Below are positions 1 to 9,158 of a stretch of DNA of 64,000 nt, one piece after another (positions within the stretch are counted from its first letter, which is position 1; each line of letters starts with the position of its first letter). The stretch is taken from the NCBI RefSeq assembly GCF_036408855.1, contig NZ_JAZGJQ010000003.1:248001-312000 (forward strand), written 5' to 3'. The notes under the pieces were generated by a model that had not been told where the DNA came from, did no database searches, and saw only the letters and a list, made by a program, of their open reading frames with translations. The position numbers were made by a program, and so were the translations under genes. Source of the DNA: Olsenella_K absiana. Its GTDB lineage: Bacteria > Actinomycetota > Coriobacteriia > Coriobacteriales > Atopobiaceae.

Positions 1-1746
1 CACTACGCGGACATGATGGACCTCGAGTTCACCATCCAGGAGGGCAAGCTCTGGATGCTGCAGACCCGCGTGGGCAAGCGCACCGCGCTCTCCGCACTCA
101 AGGTCGCCATGCAGATGGTCGAGGAGGGCCGCATCACCAAGGAGCAGGCCATCATGCGCGTCGCTCCTGAGCAGCTCGACCAGCTCCTGCACCCGCAGTT
201 CGACCCGAAGGCAAAGTACGACGTCATCGCCAAGGGCATGAACGCCTCGCCCGGTGCCGCGGTCGGCGCCGTCGTCTTCTCCTCCGACGCCGCCGTCTCC
301 TACAAGAACCGCGAGAAGCCCTGCATCCTGGTCCGCTGGGAGACCACGCCTGACGACCTCAAGGGCATGGTCGCGGCCGAGGGCATCCTCACGTCCCACG
401 GCGGCAAGACCTCGCACGCCGCCGTCATCGCCCGCGGCATGGGCGCGCCGTGCGTCTGCGGCGCCGAGGCGCTGAAGATCGACGCCAAGGCCAAGGAGGT
501 CGTCGTCTCCGGCACCGACGTGGTCCTGCACGAGGGCGACATCATCTCCATCAACGGCACCACGGGCGACATCATCAAGGGCGCCGTGCCCCTGACGCGC
601 CCGTCTCTGACCGGCGACCTCGAGACCATCCTCACCTGGGCGGACGACGTCCGTCACGACGCCTCCCGCGGCCGCATCTTCGGCGTGCGCACCAACGCCG
701 ACAACCCCGCGGACGCGCAGCTCTCCGTCGACTTCGGCGCCGAGGGCATCGGCCTCGACCGCACCGAGCACATGTTCCTGGGCGACCGCAAGCAGATCAT
801 CCAGTCCTTCATCCTCGCCGACAACGACGGCCAGAAGCAGCAGGCCCTGGGCCAGCTCCTGACGGCGCAGACCGGCGACTTCGAGGGCATGTTCAAGGCC
901 ATGGACGGCAAGACGGTCATCGTCCGCCTGCTCGATCCGCCCCTGCACGAGTTCCTCGACAACCCGCGCGACCTCGCGGTCGAGATCGCCCGCGCCGAGG
1001 GCCGTGGTGAGACCGAGTCCCAGCTCAAGGCCATGCGCGACCGCCTGGCCCGCCTGGACTCCTTCCAGGAGGCAAACCCCATGCTCGGCCTGCGCGGCTG
1101 CCGCCTTGGCATCGTCTACCCCGAGCTCAACGACATGCAGGTCCGCGCCATCGCGAGCGCCGCTGCCCACCTCATCAAGCAGGGCCTCAACCCGAAGCCG
1201 GAGATCATGGTCCCGCTCATCTCCACGGTCGAGGAGCTCAAGCTCGTCCGCGAGCAGGTCGAGGCCGGCGTCAAGGCGGTCGCCGAGGCCGAGGGCGTCG
1301 AGCTCGACATCCCGATCGGCTGCATGATCGAGCTGCCGCGCGCTGCCGTCACCGCAGACGAGATCGGCCAGTACGCCGACTTCTTCTCCTTCGGCACCAA
1401 CGACCTCACGCAGACCACCTTCGGGTTCTCGCGCGACGATGTCGAGTCCGCCTTCATCCCGCAGTACCTCTCCAAGAAGATCCTCAAGACCAACCCGTTC
1501 GAGACGCTGGACTACGGCGTCGCGAAGATGGTCAAGATGGGCGTCGAGGGCGGCCACAAGGCCAACCCGACCATCGTCTGCGGCGTCTGCGGCGAGACCG
1601 GCGGCGACCCCGACTCCATCCACATGTACTACGACCTCGGGCTCGACTACGTGTCCTGCTCGCCCTATCGCGTGCCCGTCGCCCGCCTCGCCTGCGCCCA
1701 GGCGAAGATCGAGTCGAACGGCGGCCCCAAGAAGCTCGAGAAGTAG
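1..1746 (+). CDS. ppdK: Pyruvate, phosphate dikinase, C-terminal part (5' end outside window)
   Basis: Interconverts pyruvate + ATP + Pi and PEP + AMP + PPi in the cytosol. The frame is open from base 1, so the first ATG at 13 is internal. 581 residues are present. The family is about 870-900 aa, so roughly 315 N-terminal residues (most of the ATP-grasp domain) lie upstream. The phosphohistidine domain carries GGKTSHAAVIARGMG, with the swivelling His at about residue 139 here. The PEP/pyruvate TIM barrel follows, ending in CGVCGETGGDP near residues 527-530, which holds the catalytic Cys. The gene ends in a strong terminator, so it is the last gene of its transcript. Identification is near certain from these motifs. 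Confidence 0.97.
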   Translation, partial: HYADMMDLEFTIQEGKLWMLQTRVGKRTALSALKVAMQMVEEGRITKEQAIMRVAPEQLDQLLHPQFDPKAKYDVIAKGMNASPGAAVGAVVFSSDAAVSYKNREKPCILVRWETTPDDLKGMVAAEGILTSHGGKTSHAAVIARGMGAPCVCGAEALKIDAKAKEVVVSGTDVVLHEGDIISINGTTGDIIKGAVPLTRPSLTGDLETILTWADDVRHDASRGRIFGVRTNADNPADAQLSVDFGAEGIGLDRTEHMFLGDRKQIIQSFILADNDGQKQQALGQLLTAQTGDFEGMFKAMDGKTVIVRLLDPPLHEFLDNPRDLAVEIARAEGRGETESQLKAMRDRLARLDSFQEANPMLGLRGCRLGIVYPELNDMQVRAIASAAAHLIKQGLNPKPEIMVPLISTVEELKLVREQVEAGVKAVAEAEGVELDIPIGCMIELPRAAVTADEIGQYADFFSFGTNDLTQTTFGFSRDDVESAFIPQYLSKKILKTNPFETLDYGVAKMVKMGVEGGHKANPTIVCGVCGETGGDPDSIHMYYDLGLDYVSCSPYRVPVARLACAQAKIESNGGPKKLEK

Positions 1747-1794
1747 CCTCGACGCGATAACGAGGCCGGCTGGCTAGATCGGCTCAGGCAGCCT

Positions 1795-1830
1795 GAGGGC
1801 CGGGAGGAGCAAGTCCTCCCGGCCCTCTTT
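1795..1830 (+). terminator. Intrinsic terminator of ppdK
   Basis: A perfect 14-bp stem (1795-1808 with 1814-1827), a 5-nt loop and a short T run starting at 1828. It lies about 50 bp after the ppdK stop. Confidence 0.85.
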
Positions 1831-2110
1831 GCGTGGACGTCGCGCGAACGCAGGACCGGTGGAGGGCACAGGGGAGAGCGGCGTGCTCGACGCGCGTGAC
1901 GAAGGAAGGGTCGCCTATGGCAAAACGCCCTCCGCACGAGGCGAAGGGCGATTGGGGGGACAACGCATTGCGGGAATAAGGAATCCCGCGCGCTTGTAGG
2001 AACAAAATACGGGCGTCACGTCAGAAGGTCAAACGTCGCCATGTCCATCGAAAGGCGGTTTGGGTAATCGGGATTCATAGAGCGGCGTCGCGACCGCACG
2101 GGGGCGGGCG
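1831..2110. other. Non-coding stretch with no recognised feature
   Basis: The gap between the ppdK terminator and the promoter of the next gene. Open frames here are short, run in several directions and have no convincing Shine-Dalgarno sequence or recognisable product. I see no RNA gene or repeat. Confidence 0.5.
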
Positions 2111-2127
2111 GTCGGACAGGCGGCGCA

Positions 2128-2136
2128 TGCTACGAT
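2128..2136 (+). promoter_or_regulatory. Extended -10 promoter for the DUF6273-type gene
   Basis: TG-C-TACGAT forms an extended -10 element with no good -35. It would start transcription near 2143, about 30 nt upstream of the ATG at 2172. That makes the upstream in-frame ATG at 2127 an unlikely start. Confidence 0.45.
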
Positions 2137-2171
2137 GCCTACGGACCGAGGAGCGAAGAGAGGGGTCTGGC

Positions 2172-3158
2172 ATGTCATCTGGGAGCGGCAGGGCGAGGGC
2201 GGCGGCACGGGTGGTCGCGGGCTTGGCGGCGCTCGCCGCCTGCGCGTGCGTGCTCTACCTCGCCGCATCGGCCAAGGGGCTCCTCCCCTGGGCGCAGGGC
2301 GCTCAACCCGCCCTGGACGAGGCCCAGGAGCAGCCGCGGCCCACGGCGGGCCCCGCGCAGGCGCGGCTATCCGACCTCTCGTGGGCTGCCCTCAGGGAGG
2401 CCGCAGACAGGATCGAGGCGGCGGCGGACGGGGTTGCCGCGCGGGAGGTCGCGCGATCCTATGGCATCGTCGAGGAGGACGGCAGCCTCACCCAGGACAC
2501 CATCCGGGCCGACCTCACGAACGGCTACTCGATCGACGTCCGCGTGATCGACGTCCTCCACGACGATAAGGCGGACGGCTCGGGCAAGGCGGGGCTCACG
2601 CTCATGTCGGTCGGCGCGCTCGCTCGCGGCCCGATGAACGAGGGGCCCACCGCGGAAGGCGGCTGGGAGTCGAGCCACGCACGGGCCTGGCTCGCGAGCG
2701 ACGGGCTCGCCCTCCTGCCGGATGACCTGCGGCAGGCGATCGTGCCGGTGACCAAGCTCACGAACAACGTGGGCGACACGAACGCGCCGGAGGAGGTTTC
2801 GGCGACGACTGACGAGCTGTGGCTCTTCTCGCCCAAGGAGGTGTGCGGGACCGTCACCTGGGAGACGGACACGTACGGCGACGACGGCTGGGGGATCGAC
2901 GAGTCCCTCAACCAGGAGGGCTACCAGTACCTGGCCTTCGCCGAGCACGGGGTCACCGCGACGAGCGCCGGGGACGGCTTCTTGAGGCTCGACGGGAGCA
3001 CCGGGAGGTCCACTTGGTGGTACCGGACGCCGCAGGGGGCCAACTGGGCCCACTCGGGCGCGAACGACCTCTTCTACCAGGTGATGAACTCGGGCGTCCC
3101 GAAGGGGTACGGCAACCCCGACGAGAGCTCCGCCTACGTCGTCGGCTTCTGCCTGTAG
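2172..3158 (+). CDS. Membrane-anchored extracytoplasmic protein, DUF6273-like
   Basis: 328 aa from the ATG at 2172, which follows an AGAGGGG ribosome site. An in-frame ATG at 2127 overlaps the promoter and is disfavoured. A short basic N-terminus is followed by one hydrophobic segment at about residues 10-36, a signal anchor or signal peptide. A Pro/Gln-rich linker and a globular domain from about residue 80 follow. The domain has the pattern of DUF6273: a Trp-rich block with SHARAWL, a lysine-threonine stretch, then TTDELWLFS, and a WWYRTP block near the C-terminus. Such domains occur in surface proteins of gut Firmicutes and Actinobacteria. No catalytic residues are recognisable. It looks monocistronic, so context says little about its role. 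Confidence 0.7.
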   Translation: MSSGSGRARAAARVVAGLAALAACACVLYLAASAKGLLPWAQGAQPALDEAQEQPRPTAGPAQARLSDLSWAALREAADRIEAAADGVAAREVARSYGIVEEDGSLTQDTIRADLTNGYSIDVRVIDVLHDDKADGSGKAGLTLMSVGALARGPMNEGPTAEGGWESSHARAWLASDGLALLPDDLRQAIVPVTKLTNNVGDTNAPEEVSATTDELWLFSPKEVCGTVTWETDTYGDDGWGIDESLNQEGYQYLAFAEHGVTATSAGDGFLRLDGSTGRSTWWYRTPQGANWAHSGANDLFYQVMNSGVPKGYGNPDESSAYVVGFCL

Positions 3159-3256
3159 AGACGCCGGCGGACGTCCGCCGCTTCCGTCCGCGCGCCACGC
3201 TGCCGGCCGCGAGGGTGTGGCACGGATGTCCAGAGCTTGTGGAAATCGCCTGTGCG

Positions 3257-3285
3257 TTGCCCGAGCAGGCGCCTTGCCCTATACT
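3257..3285 (+). promoter_or_regulatory. Sigma-A-type promoter of rplS
   Basis: TTGCCC (3257-3262), 17-bp spacer, TATACT (3280-3285). Initiation near 3292 gives a leader of about 60 nt before rplS. Confidence 0.75.
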
Positions 3286-3350
3286 TTCCTCTTGTGTGCA
3301 AGCCTATGTGCCGTTCGCCTGGCGTCGGCACCTCTAGAGATGAGGACAAG

Positions 3351-3692
3351 ATGGACTACATCGCTGCAATCGAGAGCAAGCAGATCCGCAAGGACCTGCC
3401 CGAGCTTCGCGTTGGTGACAACGTGAAGGTGCACTACCGCATCAAGGAGGGCGACCGCGAGCGCGAGCAGGTCTTCCAGGGTGACGTCATCCGCATGAGC
3501 GGTGCGGGCGCCCGCGAGACCTTCACCGTCCGCAAGATCTCCTTCGGCATTGGCGTCGAGCGCACCTTCCCCGTGCACAGCCCCAAGATCGCCAAGCTCG
3601 AGGTCCTGCGCCACGGCCGCGTCCGTCGCGCGAAGCTCTACTACCTCCGCGACCGCGTCGGCAAGGCCGCGCGTCTTCGCGAGAAGCGCTAG
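3351..3692 (+). CDS. rplS: Large ribosomal subunit protein bL19
   Basis: A structural protein of the 50S subunit at the 30S-50S interface. 113 aa from the ATG at 3351 (MDYIAAIESKQIR), close to the usual 115. A TGAGGA ribosome site lies just upstream. The frame stays open further upstream, but that part covers the promoter and is not family-like. Family sequence such as the FQGDVIRMSG block and the basic C-terminus RRAKLYYLRDRVGKAARLR is present. It has its own promoter and terminator, so it forms a single-gene unit. Confidence 0.97.
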   Translation: MDYIAAIESKQIRKDLPELRVGDNVKVHYRIKEGDREREQVFQGDVIRMSGAGARETFTVRKISFGIGVERTFPVHSPKIAKLEVLRHGRVRRAKLYYLRDRVGKAARLREKR

Positions 3693-3713
3693 CAGGAGCA
3701 CTTGCACAGGTTG

Positions 3714-3746
3714 GAGGGGCCGCCTTCGGGCGGCCCCTCTCTTTTT
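3714..3746 (+). terminator. Intrinsic terminator of rplS
   Basis: An 11-bp GC-rich stem (3714-3724 with 3729-3739) closed by a UUCG tetraloop, followed by a T-rich run to 3746. Confidence 0.92.
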
Positions 3747-3835
3747 CAACAGGGATCACGCCCGCGCGGTCCCGGACGCAACGGGGCGCCCGGGGCGAGG
3801 GGTGGCCCGTAGCGTGCGCGTGGGAGGCGGTTCAC

Positions 3836-4603
3836 ATGGAGGGCGGACGGAGGCCGACTGCAGGCGAGGTCGCTCGTCAGGTCAGGGGTGCGGCCTTCGA
3901 GGACCTGGACGAGCTCGTGGAGAGGTACTCCGAGGACGACAGGAGGCAGGTCCAGCAGGCCGTCGCGTCGGCTCGCAGGCGGCTCGAGCGGGAGCGCGCG
4001 GAGCGCGAGCGCGTCATCGCCATGTACGAGCTGCAGCGCGAGCTCGGCGGGGAGGGCCTCGTGGTGGGCGTCGACGAGGTGGGGAGGGGCTCGATCGCGG
4101 GACCGCTCACCGTGGGGGCAGTCGTTCTGCCGCCCGAGCCCGTCGTCTGGGGCCTCAACGACTCCAAGCAGCTCACGCCCACGCGCCGCGAGGAGGTGGC
4201 GGCGCGGATCGCAGAGGTCGCCGTCGCGATCGGCATCGCGCACGTCCCGCCCGAGTCGATCGACGCGCTCGGCATGCGCGTGGCCCTCAGGGTGGCCATG
4301 TCGCAGGCGATAGAGGACACCGGTGTGGAGCCGGACTGCGTCCTCATAGACGGCAACCCCGTCCACGTGCACCCAAAGGAGAAGACCCTCGTCAAGGGGG
4401 ACGCGCGCGTCGCGTGCATCGCCGCCGCCTCCATCGTCGCCAAGGTGACGCGAGACGCGATCATGGTCGGCCTGGACTCGGAGTACCCCGGATACCACCT
4501 CGCCGAGTGCAAGGGCTACGGGTCGAGGGCCCACATCGAGGCGATTCGCGAGCTCGGTCTCACGCCCGTGCACCGGGTGACCTTCTGTGGAAACTTCTTG
4601 TAG
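3836..4603 (+). CDS. rnhB: Ribonuclease HII
   Basis: Cleaves the RNA strand of RNA-DNA hybrids and removes single ribonucleotides from DNA in the cytoplasm. 255 aa. The RNase HII core begins near residue 75 with GVDEVGRGSIAGP (catalytic Asp80-Glu81), continues with LIDGNP, and has the KGDARVACIAAASIVAKVTRD block. About 70 residues rich in Arg/Glu precede the core and are probably helical, like the N-terminal extension of B. subtilis RnhB. The ATG at 3836 is supported by upstream GGGAGGCGG. It starts the rnhB-yraN-comM-dprA-trmFO-xer cluster. Confidence 0.95.
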   Translation: MEGGRRPTAGEVARQVRGAAFEDLDELVERYSEDDRRQVQQAVASARRRLERERAERERVIAMYELQRELGGEGLVVGVDEVGRGSIAGPLTVGAVVLPPEPVVWGLNDSKQLTPTRREEVAARIAEVAVAIGIAHVPPESIDALGMRVALRVAMSQAIEDTGVEPDCVLIDGNPVHVHPKEKTLVKGDARVACIAAASIVAKVTRDAIMVGLDSEYPGYHLAECKGYGSRAHIEAIRELGLTPVHRVTFCGNFL

Positions 4604-4798
4604 GCACAAATCCGCACTAGTACGACAAGTGATGTGAACGAGCCCCGGGCGCCCAGGGCCACCGTCCAGAGCGGCTATGCCGTGGCGGCCGGGGCCGCGC
4701 GTGAGAGACCGGTGCCAGCTTCCTGCGAGGGTGCGACAAGGCACCGCGCGGGGCGACCTGTCATGCTCTTGGGTCCGAAACGGACGAGGGAGGCAGGC

Positions 4799-5362
4799 AT
4801 GGCGAAGACGGTCCCTGAGGTGATGGAGGTGCTGGAGGGCTCGAAGGGCGTTCCAGGACGGCGGTCGCGAGCGGGCGTCCGTGCGGACCCCGCGAGGAAG
4901 GCCCTCCCGGACGTGGCCGCGGTCGGGCGCGAGGACGAATGCGAGCCCCTGGACTTCTCCGTTGTGCCGAGGGACAAGCCGGTGAGCAGCTACAGCACGA
5001 GGGAGGTCGGGCTCGAGGGCGAGGCGATCGCGGCGAGCTACCTCGTGCGTCGCGGGTACGAGGTCGTGGACCGCAACTGGCGCTGCGTCTGCGGCGAGGC
5101 GGACGTCGTCGCCCGCGACGGCGACGAGACCGTCCTCGTGGAGGTCAAGACGAGGGTCGACAGGGGAGGCGACCCCCTGGCGCCCGAGCTTGCCGTCGGG
5201 GTGCGCAAGCGGAAAACCTACACGCGCCTCGCCCTCATGTACGTCTCCCTTCACCCCGAGGTGACGAACGTGCGCTTCGACGTCATCGCCGTGACGCTCA
5301 GGGAGAACCGCTCCGCGCTCCTCCGGCACCTCGTGGGCGCCTACTGCTGGGACGAGCAATGA
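4799..5362 (+). CDS. yraN: YraN/UPF0102 family nuclease-like protein
   Basis: 187 aa from the ATG at 4799, chosen for the GGGAGG ribosome site directly upstream. An in-frame ATG at 4634 lacks one. The UPF0102 domain occupies roughly residues 65-180: LEGEAIAASYLVRRGYEVVDRNWR, then CGEADVVARDG and VEVKTR. The E-D-ExK pattern is that of an endonuclease-like fold. The true function of YraN is not settled. About 65 N-terminal residues are extra compared with the usual ~120-aa family and look disordered. The stop overlaps the comM start (ATGA), so the two are translationally coupled. Confidence 0.88.
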   Translation: MAKTVPEVMEVLEGSKGVPGRRSRAGVRADPARKALPDVAAVGREDECEPLDFSVVPRDKPVSSYSTREVGLEGEAIAASYLVRRGYEVVDRNWRCVCGEADVVARDGDETVLVEVKTRVDRGGDPLAPELAVGVRKRKTYTRLALMYVSLHPEVTNVRFDVIAVTLRENRSALLRHLVGAYCWDEQ

Positions 5363-6855
5363 GCGCGCCGGAGACGTGCTCCGTCCACGCGGCCCTGCTG
5401 CGTGGCGTCGAGGCGCTCGGGGTGACGGTCGAGGCCAGCATGAGCGCGGGCATCCCGGGACTCACGGTCGTCGGCCGTCCGGACGCGGCCGTCCTGGAGG
5501 CGAGGTCGCGCGTGCGCTGCGCGCTCACCGCGTGCGGCTACACCATGGCGAGGAGGCACGTCACGATCAACCTCTCCCCGAGCGAGGTCCGCAAGTCGGG
5601 GACCTCGTTCGACCTTCCCATCGCCGTCGCGATCCTCGCGATGACGGGGCAGATACCGAGGGCCGGGCTCGATGGCTGCCTGTTCGTGGGCGAGCTCGGG
5701 CTCGACGGCCAGGTCTGCCCCGTGAGGGGCGCGGTCGCCTACGAGGCGCTCGCGCGGCAGAGCGGCCTCGTGCTCGTCGGAGCCGGCGGGCCGTGGTTTC
5801 CCGAGGACGCCTCGCGCGTGAGGTGCGTGTCGACCCTCGCGGACCTCAGACGCGGCGTTGGCTCGCTCCCGGAGGCGGCCCCAGGTCCTGAGCCCCTTCC
5901 GCGCGCGTGCGCCCCCGCGGCGCTCGACTACGCCGACGTGATGGACCAGGAGCTCGCGAAGCGCGCCTTCGTCATCGCCGCGGTGGGGAAGCACGGCCTG
6001 CTCATGGTCGGTCCTCCCGGCGCCGGAAAGACCATGCTCGCCCGGCGGATGCCGACGATCCTCCCCGCCCTCTCGGAGGACGAGACGCGCGAGGCCCTCC
6101 TCATCCACTCCGTCGCGGGGCAGTCGCTCGAGGAGATCGCCGCGGGCGGAAGGCCCTTCCGCGCCCCGCACCACTCGGTCTCGCTCGCGGGGCTCATCGG
6201 CGGCGGCAGACCGGTCCTGCCGGGGGAGGTCTCGCTCGCGCACAAGGGGGTGCTCTTCCTCGACGAGCTTCCCGAGTTCGCCACGAACGTCCTGCAGAGC
6301 CTGAGGCAGCCCATGGAGGAGCACGTCGTCAGGCTCGTGCGGGCGGACGGGGCCTATGTCTTCCCCTGCGACTTCCAGCTGGTCGCCGCCGCCAACCCCT
6401 GCCCCTGCGGGCACCTCGGGGACGAGGGGCACCCCTGTCGCTGCACGCCCTCGCAGATCACGGGCTACCAGGCGCGCATCGGCGGACCCCTCATGGACCG
6501 AATCGACATCCTCGTGGACGTGGCGCGCCCGGACTCGCACCGCGTCATGGCCGAGGAGGCGGGCGCGTCCTCGGCGCAGATGCGGGAGCAGGTGCTCGCC
6601 GCCACGGAGTTCCGTCGCTGGCGCGTCTCCAGGAGCGGCGGGGGGACGGGGGAGCCCCAGAGGAGATGGGAGGGGTTCGAGCCCGGCGCCCGCGCCGCGC
6701 TGGAGGGCGCCGCCCGGCGCAGGGCCCTCGGAGGCAGGGCGATAACGCGCATAGCGGGCGTGGCGCGCACGATCGCGGACCTCGCGGCCCACGAGCGCGT
6801 GGGTGCGGATGACATAGTGGAGGCCTGCGTCTACAGGTCGAGGGGCAGCATCTAG
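5359..6855 (+). CDS. comM: ComM-like Mg chelatase-family AAA+ ATPase (YifB)
   Basis: 498 aa. ComM is a hexameric helicase that aids branch migration during natural transformation. The N-terminal Lon-protease-like domain (about 1-180) contains INLSPSEVRKSGTSFDLPIA. The AAA+ domain has Walker A GPPGAGKTM near residue 218 and Walker B LFLDELPEF. A Cys cluster (NPCPCGHLG ... CRC) typical of the family and a C-terminal Mg_chelatase_C domain follow. The ATG overlaps the yraN stop. It is followed by dprA, another DNA-uptake gene, which supports a competence role. That dprA copy is frameshifted. Confidence 0.94.
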   Translation: MSAPETCSVHAALLRGVEALGVTVEASMSAGIPGLTVVGRPDAAVLEARSRVRCALTACGYTMARRHVTINLSPSEVRKSGTSFDLPIAVAILAMTGQIPRAGLDGCLFVGELGLDGQVCPVRGAVAYEALARQSGLVLVGAGGPWFPEDASRVRCVSTLADLRRGVGSLPEAAPGPEPLPRACAPAALDYADVMDQELAKRAFVIAAVGKHGLLMVGPPGAGKTMLARRMPTILPALSEDETREALLIHSVAGQSLEEIAAGGRPFRAPHHSVSLAGLIGGGRPVLPGEVSLAHKGVLFLDELPEFATNVLQSLRQPMEEHVVRLVRADGAYVFPCDFQLVAAANPCPCGHLGDEGHPCRCTPSQITGYQARIGGPLMDRIDILVDVARPDSHRVMAEEAGASSAQMREQVLAATEFRRWRVSRSGGGTGEPQRRWEGFEPGARAALEGAARRRALGGRAITRIAGVARTIADLAAHERVGADDIVEACVYRSRGSI

Positions 6856-6865
6856 GAGGCGCTAC

Positions 6866-7823
6866 ATGGGGGCTCGGTGGGAGGTCGCAAGGGGCGAGGA
6901 GGGCTACCCCGAGGGGGTGCTCGAGCTCGGTGACGACGCCCCGGAGAGGATCTACGGCGTGGGGAGCAGGGAGGCGCTGGGGCTGCCCTGCATCTCGGTC
7001 ATCGGTGCGAGAAGGGCCACGCCCTACGGAATCGCCGTGGCGGAGATGGCTGGCAGGGTGGCAGCGGAGTGCGGGATCGTGGTCGTCTCGGGCGGGGCCC
7101 TGGGGTGCGACCACGCTGCGAGCCGGGCGGCGCTGGACGCCGGTGGCAGGACCGTCGTCGTGTCCGGCTGCGGGGCGGACGTCGTCTACCCGCGCTCCTC
7201 GCTCGACGTCTTCCACGACGCGGTGCGCCAGGGCGGTGCGGTAATCTCGCTCAGGGCCTGGGGCAAGGGCCCGCGCCGGGTTCGCGTTCCTGCAGCGGAA
7301 CGCCGTCATAGCGGCCCTGTCTCGGTGCCTCTTCGTCACCGAGGCGGGCATGAGGTCGGGGACCATGAGCACCGCCGAGACGGCAAACGCTCTCGGACGG
7401 CCGATCTACGCCATACCAGGGTCCATCTTCAGCCCCAACTCGATGGGGACCAACCAGCTCATCTCGGACGGGGCCTGCATAATAGCGAGCGAGATGGACC
7501 TCGAGACGAAGATCGCGCTGGACTACGGATCCCTCCGGCTCGTGGGCGAGCAGGGGTTCCAGAGCTCGAGCCGCGTCGTGTCCGCGCTCGTGGCGTCGCC
7601 CATGAGGCCGGACGAGCTTGCGACGCGTCTGGGGGAGCCGGTGCTCACCCTCGTGCGGACGCTGTCCGACTACGAGACGAGAGGTGTGGTAGAAAGACTT
7701 CCAGACGGAAGCTACACGGTGTCGCAGGCCGCCTACCGGGACTACCAGCGGAGGGCGGAAGCGGCGGGGGCGAGGGGGGAGAAGACCCCCGGCCCCAGGG
7801 ACCCAGGTGGAGGAAGCAGCTGA
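6866..7823 (+). pseudogene. dprA: DNA-processing protein DprA, interrupted by a +1 frameshift
   Basis: DprA loads RecA on incoming single-stranded DNA during transformation. The first half (from the ATG at 6866 to about 7279) encodes SVIGARRATPYG and VVSGGALGCDHAASRAAL of the Rossmann-like core. The frame then breaks. From 7281 the next frame continues exactly as the family should, with FAFLQRNAVIAALS, EAGMRSGTMSTAETA and GRPIYAIPGS, then a C-terminal winged-helix domain ending at 7823. Removing one G from GGG at 7278-7280 restores GPRRFAFLQRN. The unshifted frame runs on as unrelated sequence into trmFO. It is either a recent inactivation or a base-calling error. All other residues look conserved, so decay is not advanced. 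Frame-corrected length is about 318 aa. Confidence 0.9.
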
Positions 7824-9154
7824 TGGAAACGCAAGTCACGGTCGTCGGGGGCGGTCTCGCCGGGAGCGAGTGCGCGCTGCAGCTCGCCCGGAGGGGGGTG
7901 CGCGTGCGGCTCGTAGAGCAGAGGCCCAAGGCCACGACGCCAGCCCACCACACGGACGGCCTCGCAGAGCTCGTGTGCTCGAACTCCCTGAAGTCGCTTC
8001 GCGAGGACAGCGCGGCGGGCCTTCTGAAGTGGGAGCTCACGAGGATGGGAAGCGTCCTCGTCGAGCTGGCTAAGCGTGCCGCCGTGCCGGCCGGCGGTGC
8101 CCTCGCCGTCGACAGGAGGGAGTTCTCCAGGCTCGTGACCGAGCGGGTGGAGGGGGAACCGCTCGTGGAGCTCGTGCGCGAGGAGGCGACGTCCATCCCC
8201 GAGGGCCCTGCCGTCATAGCGGCGGGGCCGCTGTGCTCCGACGCCCTCTTTCGGCGCGTGACCGACCTCGTCGGCGAGGGGCACTCCGCCTTCTTCGACG
8301 CCGCGGCGCCGATCGTGGACGCCGAGTCCCTGGACATGGGCGTCGTGTTCGCCCAGTCGCGCTACGGGGAGCCCGGCGGAGACTACCTCAACTGCCCCAT
8401 GGACAAGGAGGAGTACGACGCCTTCTACGAGGAGCTCATGGGTGCGGAGCGGGTCATCTCGCGCGAGTTCGAGCAGTCCGACCTGTTCTGCGCCTGCCAG
8501 CCGGTGGAGGAGGTCGGAAGGACGGGGCACGACTCCCTGAGGTTCGGCGCCCTGAAGCCTGTCGGGCTCACCGACCCGAGGACGGGGAGGAGGCCCTGGG
8601 CTGCCGTGCAGCTCAGGACCGAGAACGAGGGACGGACGGCCTACAACATGGTGGGGTTCCAGACGAACCTCACCTGGGGCGAGCAGAAGCGCGTGTTCAG
8701 GATGATCCCCGGCCTCGAGCACGCCGAGTTCTTCCGCTACGGCGTGATGCACAGGAACTCGTTCGTGGACTCCCCGCACGTCCTCGACCGCACGTTCAAG
8801 ATCCCCGGCACGTCATGCAGGCTCGCCGGGCAGATCTGCGGGACCGAGGGCTACACCGAGGCCATAGCCTCCGGCTACCTCGCCGCGCTCAACACCTTCG
8901 CCGACCTCCGCTCCCTCCCCGAGGTCTCGCTCCCCGCCACGGGGGCCTTCGGCTCGCTCGTCGCCTACGCGACCGACCCGGAAACCAAAGACTACCAGCC
9001 CATGCACGTGAACTTCGGGCTCGTGCCCCCCATCGAGGGCCGGCGCCTGCGCAAGAAGGAGCGCTATGCCGCCTACTCCGAGCGCGCCAAGGCGGACGTA
9101 GGCGCCTACGTGGACGCACGACCCGATCTCTTCCGCGTCGAGGGGAAGGCGTAA
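7823..9154 (+). CDS. trmFO: Methylenetetrahydrofolate--tRNA-(uracil-5-)-methyltransferase TrmFO
   Basis: A folate/FAD-dependent enzyme that makes m5U54 in the tRNA T-loop. 443 aa. An N-terminal FAD dinucleotide-binding motif VGGGLAGSE lies at residues 8-16. Family sequence SNSLKS, the FGALKPVGL block and CRLAGQICGTEGYTEA follow. The ATG overlaps the dprA stop (TGATG). The same frame is open back into dprA, but that upstream part is out-of-frame dprA sequence and not an N-terminal extension. The position between comM/dprA and a Xer recombinase matches many Gram-positive genomes. Confidence 0.95.
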   Translation: METQVTVVGGGLAGSECALQLARRGVRVRLVEQRPKATTPAHHTDGLAELVCSNSLKSLREDSAAGLLKWELTRMGSVLVELAKRAAVPAGGALAVDRREFSRLVTERVEGEPLVELVREEATSIPEGPAVIAAGPLCSDALFRRVTDLVGEGHSAFFDAAAPIVDAESLDMGVVFAQSRYGEPGGDYLNCPMDKEEYDAFYEELMGAERVISREFEQSDLFCACQPVEEVGRTGHDSLRFGALKPVGLTDPRTGRRPWAAVQLRTENEGRTAYNMVGFQTNLTWGEQKRVFRMIPGLEHAEFFRYGVMHRNSFVDSPHVLDRTFKIPGTSCRLAGQICGTEGYTEAIASGYLAALNTFADLRSLPEVSLPATGAFGSLVAYATDPETKDYQPMHVNFGLVPPIEGRRLRKKERYAAYSERAKADVGAYVDARPDLFRVEGKA

Positions 9155-9158
9155 GGGC

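Noticed and set aside
2127..2171. Upstream ATG as start of the DUF6273-like gene
   Set aside because: It overlaps the extended -10 promoter and has no ribosome site, while the ATG at 2172 has one and starts just before the signal anchor.
4634..4798. Longer N-terminus for YraN
   Set aside because: No ribosome site at 4634 and no family-like sequence. The ATG at 4799 has GGGAGG.
6866..9154. An apparent 762-aa DprA-TrmFO fusion in one frame
   Set aside because: The part between about 7280 and 7823 is out-of-frame dprA sequence. The true dprA end is in the next frame and ends at the trmFO start.
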